A DNA stretch of 9,405 bases, from NCBI GenBank assembly GCA_026398575.1, contig JAPLSP010000395.1, forward strand, positions 30,451 through 39,855, read 5' to 3'. Positions 5,854-9,405 of the stretch are shown here, one piece after another. Position 1 is the stretch's first letter; each line of letters begins with the position of its first letter. The notes below the pieces were generated by a model. It did not search any database, had not been told where the DNA came from, and saw nothing but the letters and a program-made list of their open reading frames with translations. The stretch comes from Candidatus Sumerlaeota bacterium. GTDB lineage: Bacteria > Sumerlaeota > Sumerlaeia > JADFCT01. Position numbers and translations under genes: made by a program.

Positions 5854-8778
5854 TCATGAATCTTCTTTTGCGTCTTTGGATGGCAGCAGGTCCCGAAATT
5901 GTAGGAAGCCAAGGGAGCCTAGTTGATGTACCAAGGCAATCGCGGAATCCCGAATATCAGGGGCTCCTATCCGAATCGCAGTGGAGAGGATTGTCCGCAT
6001 TTCGTCACGCCAAGCGCCGATGTGCCAGCGTTCGCGTTTTTGGCTTCCTTCGACCATCATCGAAAGGCATTTGACTGCTTGGCCGGGAAACTCATTTGAC
6101 AACTCTGCCAAACGCTCAACAACAAGATGATTTCGTTCAGCCCAAGAAGCTATTTCCAAAACTGCCTGGAGTTGTTCCATCAACCAACCATCATCAAACT
6201 TTCCGGCTGTAAACCAATCGCCAAAGTTGATGATCTCCTCACTTTGCAGAGCCGCGTCTTCAGAGTTTCGAACTGCATTCAAGCGCCATTCCCAAAACTT
6301 TTGGATTCTCAAAATCGTTTCTCGCTCGATATCCTCATCCTTGGTTCTTTGAAGACTGATTCCGATGAATTCTATCGCATGTCCGCGCAATTTGACGGGC
6401 GCCTTGTCGTATGCCTTACACAGCAATGGGTCTTCGAGATCAATAATACCTCGCCAGTAAAAGGTCATAAGGTGGTCCATAAGGCATTCATCCGGATCGG
6501 CAGGCCTCCGATGCTCCTCAGACCATGTTCCGATCTTCTGAATGGCAAACCCATATTCGTCTCGGATCACTGGCAAGACATTGTTGTAAGGCTGACAGAA
6601 CCGCGCGTATGCTGTCCAGGCAGCGTCGAAGTAGCCGCCGAGGTTCGGCTCCTTCGGGAAAATTCGTTCCTTGGCCGATTGCGCCCATCCTGGATCAAGC
6701 AAGACCAGCCAGGGGAAGTACCGGCCATACACAGCGCGTATCGCCAGGGAAGACTCTTTGGAAATATCAAGATGTTTTTCAAGTATGTCACAAACTTCAG
6801 GCATTGAATTGAAGCCTTCTGCGATCTCGCGTGCCGCGTCCGGCAAGCTCTCCATTGCTCTTCGCAGCCACAGAGCATATTGAACAACGGCATTAATAGA
6901 TATGCCGCGAACGCTATTGAAGGCAATGATATCCAAATCAACTGCATCTCGTTCCCGTTCAATTGACGGGTCTTGATCATCCGTCAGCGGCGCCAAAACG
7001 CTCCACGAGAGTTGGCGAAATTCAATGGGGATAGAACTTGGCCCTAGCTTTAGCCCTTCCCCAATGACGTTTGCAATCTCACTGCGTATCCACTCAAGAT
7101 TATTATTCAAATTGGAATTGCTGCTTTCCTGAATCTGTAAATCTGGCTGCTGTGATAGTATCGCTTTGCATAAATTCAACGTGGGTACCCAAATAGCTGT
7201 GTTGAATTGCTGTTTATTAGCGATCAACATCCTAATGCCGAAAATGAATTTGTGAACGATCCTAGGATGAAGTCCAAGAAATAGTTCCGCGCGCGAGAGG
7301 TATTTATCCGGATTTGGCCTGATGAGCTCCTTCAATGCCAGCCCTAGCGCATCAAGTGAATCATCCATCGGGTTTTCAGAAGGCTGGAAATTCCTCAAAT
7401 ATTGCGTTATTTCCTCGACTGTCATTGAGGCAAGTTTGTCTTGTGGAAGAGGCAAGGTCGGGCTTACTCTCCCTGACGTTACATAGATTAGAAAGTCCGG
7501 GCATTCGCCAATACTAAACTCATGGTGTAGTTCGTCAAATTTCTGCTTCCATTTGCCGGTCAGTTGATCTTTTACAGGTATCAGTTCCCTAAACTGAAAG
7601 AGGCGCAAATCCTTCGCAATCTCTTTTGAAGTTGGTTCTCTTTTGTGCCTCTCAAAAAAATTCTTCCTAAAGACTTCGGTATCTCTTCCTTGTTCGACAT
7701 GCTGAAAGAAGATCGCTTTCGTCTCAGGAGCAAGCCCTGCAAAGACCGCCCGCAAGAGATGGAATCGTTCATGATGCAATGCAGGTTCGCTGTAAATTCC
7801 CGGAACGCTCAAGAGAGCGTTGGTTCCTACCATATCCAGGTCCGGCCATATCCTGCGAAGGTGCAAGCCGATCCGTTTGAAGATTAAATACTCATGAAAT
7901 TCAACAATTTCGAGCACTTTTGCTCCGTGTTCAGTGATTAATTCCTTGCTTATGTCCCGAACCGCAAACACCAACAAGTCCTTTGGCGAGTCATGGATAT
8001 TATTCTGCTCGTGCGGCTCTATTGCTGGCGGCCAATCCCAGACAAGTTCATACATTACATTATCAGGCCCTTGATGCATCATGGCTTTTGCAGCGTCTTG
8101 CAGCAAAGCGCAGAAAAGCTCAAGCGCACGTAATCCGGCGCACTTGGGCAGAACTGGCACTAGTTTTTCTATTACATTCGCGTACCAATAGCTATCCATC
8201 AGGGCTTGAGGCCCTTTTCGCGAACCAAGCGCTGTGGATTCCTCCTCTCCCGGCTTGCGTAAACTGGGAGAAATAGCCAACAACGCTTGAGCGATTGTAA
8301 GCGCGGCCTCAATTTCCTGTCCTTCTGCAAGATGAATCACAAGCAAGGCGTCGTCATCGGGAAACTGTAAGCGCTGAGTTTGATGAACCCATTCAATAAG
8401 ATAGGGAACAATAGATGCGGCAACTGCTGGGGGCATTGCCCTTGTTGCTTCGACTATATCATTATGGATGCGAGAATTGCAGTTTGGCAGTATCTTGATT
8501 ATGATATCTCGTACCTTCTCCGGTGCCCGCTTTGCCATTGTTTTAAGGCATTCAGCTGGCCACCATATATTGTGCTCAGACTTGGGGAGAGAGGAGAATT
8601 CCCCTGCTGCTGCCAATATATCCAACCACGCGGGATCGGAAATATGCTCATAGAAATAGCGTAAAGCCGCTTCCTCTGCCAACAAAGGTCGTAAATGATT
8701 TTCAAAATCCTTCGCATTAGGTCTTTTGTGGAGGATTTCATCAATCTTATTCAGAAGATCAAAGAAGGGTGTTTTCAT
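5854..8778 (-). CDS. 974-residue all-helical protein, probable partner of SIR2-like effector
   Basis: This long protein is predicted almost wholly helical from its leucine/alanine-rich amphipathic pattern. I see no signal peptide, membrane segment, Walker motif or recognisable catalytic motif, so it is probably a cytoplasmic HEAT/TPR-like solenoid scaffold or sensor. The C-terminal third looks most conserved: residues 620-640 (NSVRGISINAVVQYALWLRR), 676-694 (SLAIRAVYGRYFPWLVLLD), 766-780 (LMDHLMTFYWRGIID), 850-865 (NFGDWFTAGKFDDGW) and 917-966 (RWHIGAWRDE ... LGSLGFLQFRDLLP). From memory this resembles the helical C-termini of large bacterial proteins such as those annotated DUF4020, some of which carry an N-terminal SIR2-like domain; I could not confirm that. 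The start ATG at 8778 overlaps the SIR2-like gene's stop by 4 bp (ATGA), implying coupled, near-equal translation. An AGAGGA lies 12 nt upstream (8791-8796), slightly far for a Shine-Dalgarno. Its role as a phage or stress sensor for the SIR2-like partner is inference. Confidence 0.82.
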   Translation of the reverse strand: MKTPFFDLLNKIDEILHKRPNAKDFENHLRPLLAEEAALRYFYEHISDPAWLDILAAAGEFSSLPKSEHNIWWPAECLKTMAKRAPEKVRDIIIKILPNCNSRIHNDIVEATRAMPPAVAASIVPYLIEWVHQTQRLQFPDDDALLVIHLAEGQEIEAALTIAQALLAISPSLRKPGEEESTALGSRKGPQALMDSYWYANVIEKLVPVLPKCAGLRALELFCALLQDAAKAMMHQGPDNVMYELVWDWPPAIEPHEQNNIHDSPKDLLVFAVRDISKELITEHGAKVLEIVEFHEYLIFKRIGLHLRRIWPDLDMVGTNALLSVPGIYSEPALHHERFHLLRAVFAGLAPETKAIFFQHVEQGRDTEVFRKNFFERHKREPTSKEIAKDLRLFQFRELIPVKDQLTGKWKQKFDELHHEFSIGECPDFLIYVTSGRVSPTLPLPQDKLASMTVEEITQYLRNFQPSENPMDDSLDALGLALKELIRPNPDKYLSRAELFLGLHPRIVHKFIFGIRMLIANKQQFNTAIWVPTLNLCKAILSQQPDLQIQESSNSNLNNNLEWIRSEIANVIGEGLKLGPSSIPIEFRQLSWSVLAPLTDDQDPSIERERDAVDLDIIAFNSVRGISINAVVQYALWLRRAMESLPDAAREIAEGFNSMPEVCDILEKHLDISKESSLAIRAVYGRYFPWLVLLDPGWAQSAKERIFPKEPNLGGYFDAAWTAYARFCQPYNNVLPVIRDEYGFAIQKIGTWSEEHRRPADPDECLMDHLMTFYWRGIIDLEDPLLCKAYDKAPVKLRGHAIEFIGISLQRTKDEDIERETILRIQKFWEWRLNAVRNSEDAALQSEEIINFGDWFTAGKFDDGWLMEQLQAVLEIASWAERNHLVVERLAELSNEFPGQAVKCLSMMVEGSQKRERWHIGAWRDEMRTILSTAIRIGAPDIRDSAIALVHQLGSLGFLQFRDLLPSKDAKEDS

Positions 8779-9405
8779 GGTTTGGGCAAGTCCTCTGAAA
8801 GTCCGAAATTAGGCTCTAGAGATGTGCTGATATTATATAAGTTGCATAATTCGTCAAGTATTGCCTCAATTTCCCTGTGTCCCTGGCCTTCCGGGTCATA
8901 TCGCATCACCTTCAATCCCAATTCTTCAAACCGTCGCATCTCTTGAATAAATACGCTTTCAGTTTTGCCATGATCTATTTGATCTTCTCCTAATTCGGTT
9001 CGTTCTCGAAATTCTTTAGGAGATAGCAATATTATCTTGCAAGGAACAATATTCTTCGACCGTGCACTGTTTATCTTATTTTGAAAGTTTCCTGCTTTTA
9101 TTAGAATCTCTCTTATCTGATTTTCACTAAGACGACATCCAAGAAATAAGACGGGATGGTATGCAAATAGCATCTCCAAGAAGGTTCTGACGATTCCTGA
9201 ATAAGCTTCATCGAATTCACTCTTTGAAAGTACAAGATAATCTCCGCATGGCTTGTCTCTAATTCGCGCAAGACCATGAATGTAATAAATAGGCCGATCA
9301 CTTCCTCCTAAAGGCATTATTGGAAGATCAGGATAATGATATAATTGGTGACAACCGTTTTGCACGGCCGCCACAGAAAGAAGAGGATCGTAGTTTGTCG
9401 TAACA
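8775..9405 (-). CDS. SIR2-like (SIR2_2 type) domain protein, N-terminus beyond window
   Basis: The frame is open through the right edge, so only the C-terminal 209 residues are seen; the GTG at 9374 is internal and not a start. At the edge, codons at 9404-9375 read VTTNYDPLLS, the T-N-x-D motif of SIR2-like NAD-binding domains. YIHG follows (His at 9276-9278, matching the conserved catalytic-type histidine), then GDYLVLSKSEFDEAY and HPVLFLGCRLSENQIREIL, matching the LFxGYSLxDxNI segment of SIR2_2 proteins. In that last motif Ser is replaced by Arg and the usual Asp by Glu. Such domains in bacterial defence systems (Thoeris ThsA, DSR1/DSR2, short pAgo-SIR2) bind or cleave NAD+, so NAD+ depletion on phage sensing is the likely role, by inference. 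The last 80 or so residues are helical and may contact the partner. The stop overlaps the downstream 974-residue gene's ATG. This gene is AT-rich (about 35% GC in a hand-counted 60-base stretch from 9001). Promoter and N-terminus lie outside the window. Confidence 0.85.
   Translation of the reverse strand, partial: VTTNYDPLLSVAAVQNGCHQLYHYPDLPIMPLGGSDRPIYYIHGLARIRDKPCGDYLVLSKSEFDEAYSGIVRTFLEMLFAYHPVLFLGCRLSENQIREILIKAGNFQNKINSARSKNIVPCKIILLSPKEFRERTELGEDQIDHGKTESVFIQEMRRFEELGLKVMRYDPEGQGHREIEAILDELCNLYNISTSLEPNFGLSEDLPKP

Noticed and set aside
5835..5912. Longer start at 5912 for the small gene ending at 5442
   Set aside because: It would overlap the end of the 974-residue gene by 59 bp and adds residues that look like out-of-frame reading. 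The ATG at 5834 directly follows that gene's stop.
6127..6807. 226-codon plus-strand frame opposite the 974-residue gene
   Set aside because: It is an antisense shadow. The minus-strand frame is three to four times longer, coupled to its neighbour, and has consistent helical-protein character.

Overview
The window looks like a bacterial chromosomal segment. On the left is the 3' end of a large GC-rich gene for a secreted or surface protein built from Ig-like repeats. On the right is a minus-strand cluster that reads like part of an anti-phage defence island. No rRNA, tRNA, CRISPR array, transposase or integrase is visible. The taxon cannot be fixed from the sequence. Long Ig-repeat proteins without a visible sortase signal, together with many small paralogous hypothetical genes, fit a Gram-negative environmental bacterium such as a member of the Planctomycetes/Verrucomicrobia group, but that is a guess.

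Layout, left to right. (1) Positions 3-2882, plus strand: 5'-truncated protein with eight units of about 104 residues and a C-terminal Ig-like domain. (2) 2842-3249, minus: 135-codon frame of unknown function whose 3' end overlaps the Ig gene convergently. (3) 3283-3656, minus: small gene broken by a 1-bp frameshift. (4) 3699-5261, minus: AlbA_2 (Schlafen-like) / RecG-like ATP-binding / winged-helix protein, containing an 11-bp tandem repeat. (5) 5262-5441: a short gap with two hairpins. (6) 5442-5834, minus: intact paralogue of the broken gene in (3). (7) 5854-8778, minus: 974-residue all-helical protein. (8) 8775-9405, minus: C-terminal part of a SIR2-like (SIR2_2 type) domain protein that continues past the right edge.

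The most interesting unit is the pair (8)+(7). A SIR2-like NAD-binding/NADase-type domain overlaps the start of a very large helical-repeat protein by 4 bp (ATGA). This is what one would expect if a single-chain SIR2-plus-helical-repeat defence protein had been split into a translationally coupled effector and sensor. Next to it lies a second likely defence or regulatory gene (AlbA_2 ATP-binding protein). Each of these two units is followed by a copy of the same small gene, whose product resembles the extreme C-terminus of Eco57I/PglX-type DNA methyltransferases. All minus-strand genes point the same way and may form one long transcription unit. The SIR2-gene end is clearly AT-richer than the Ig and AlbA_2 genes, which suggests separate origins.
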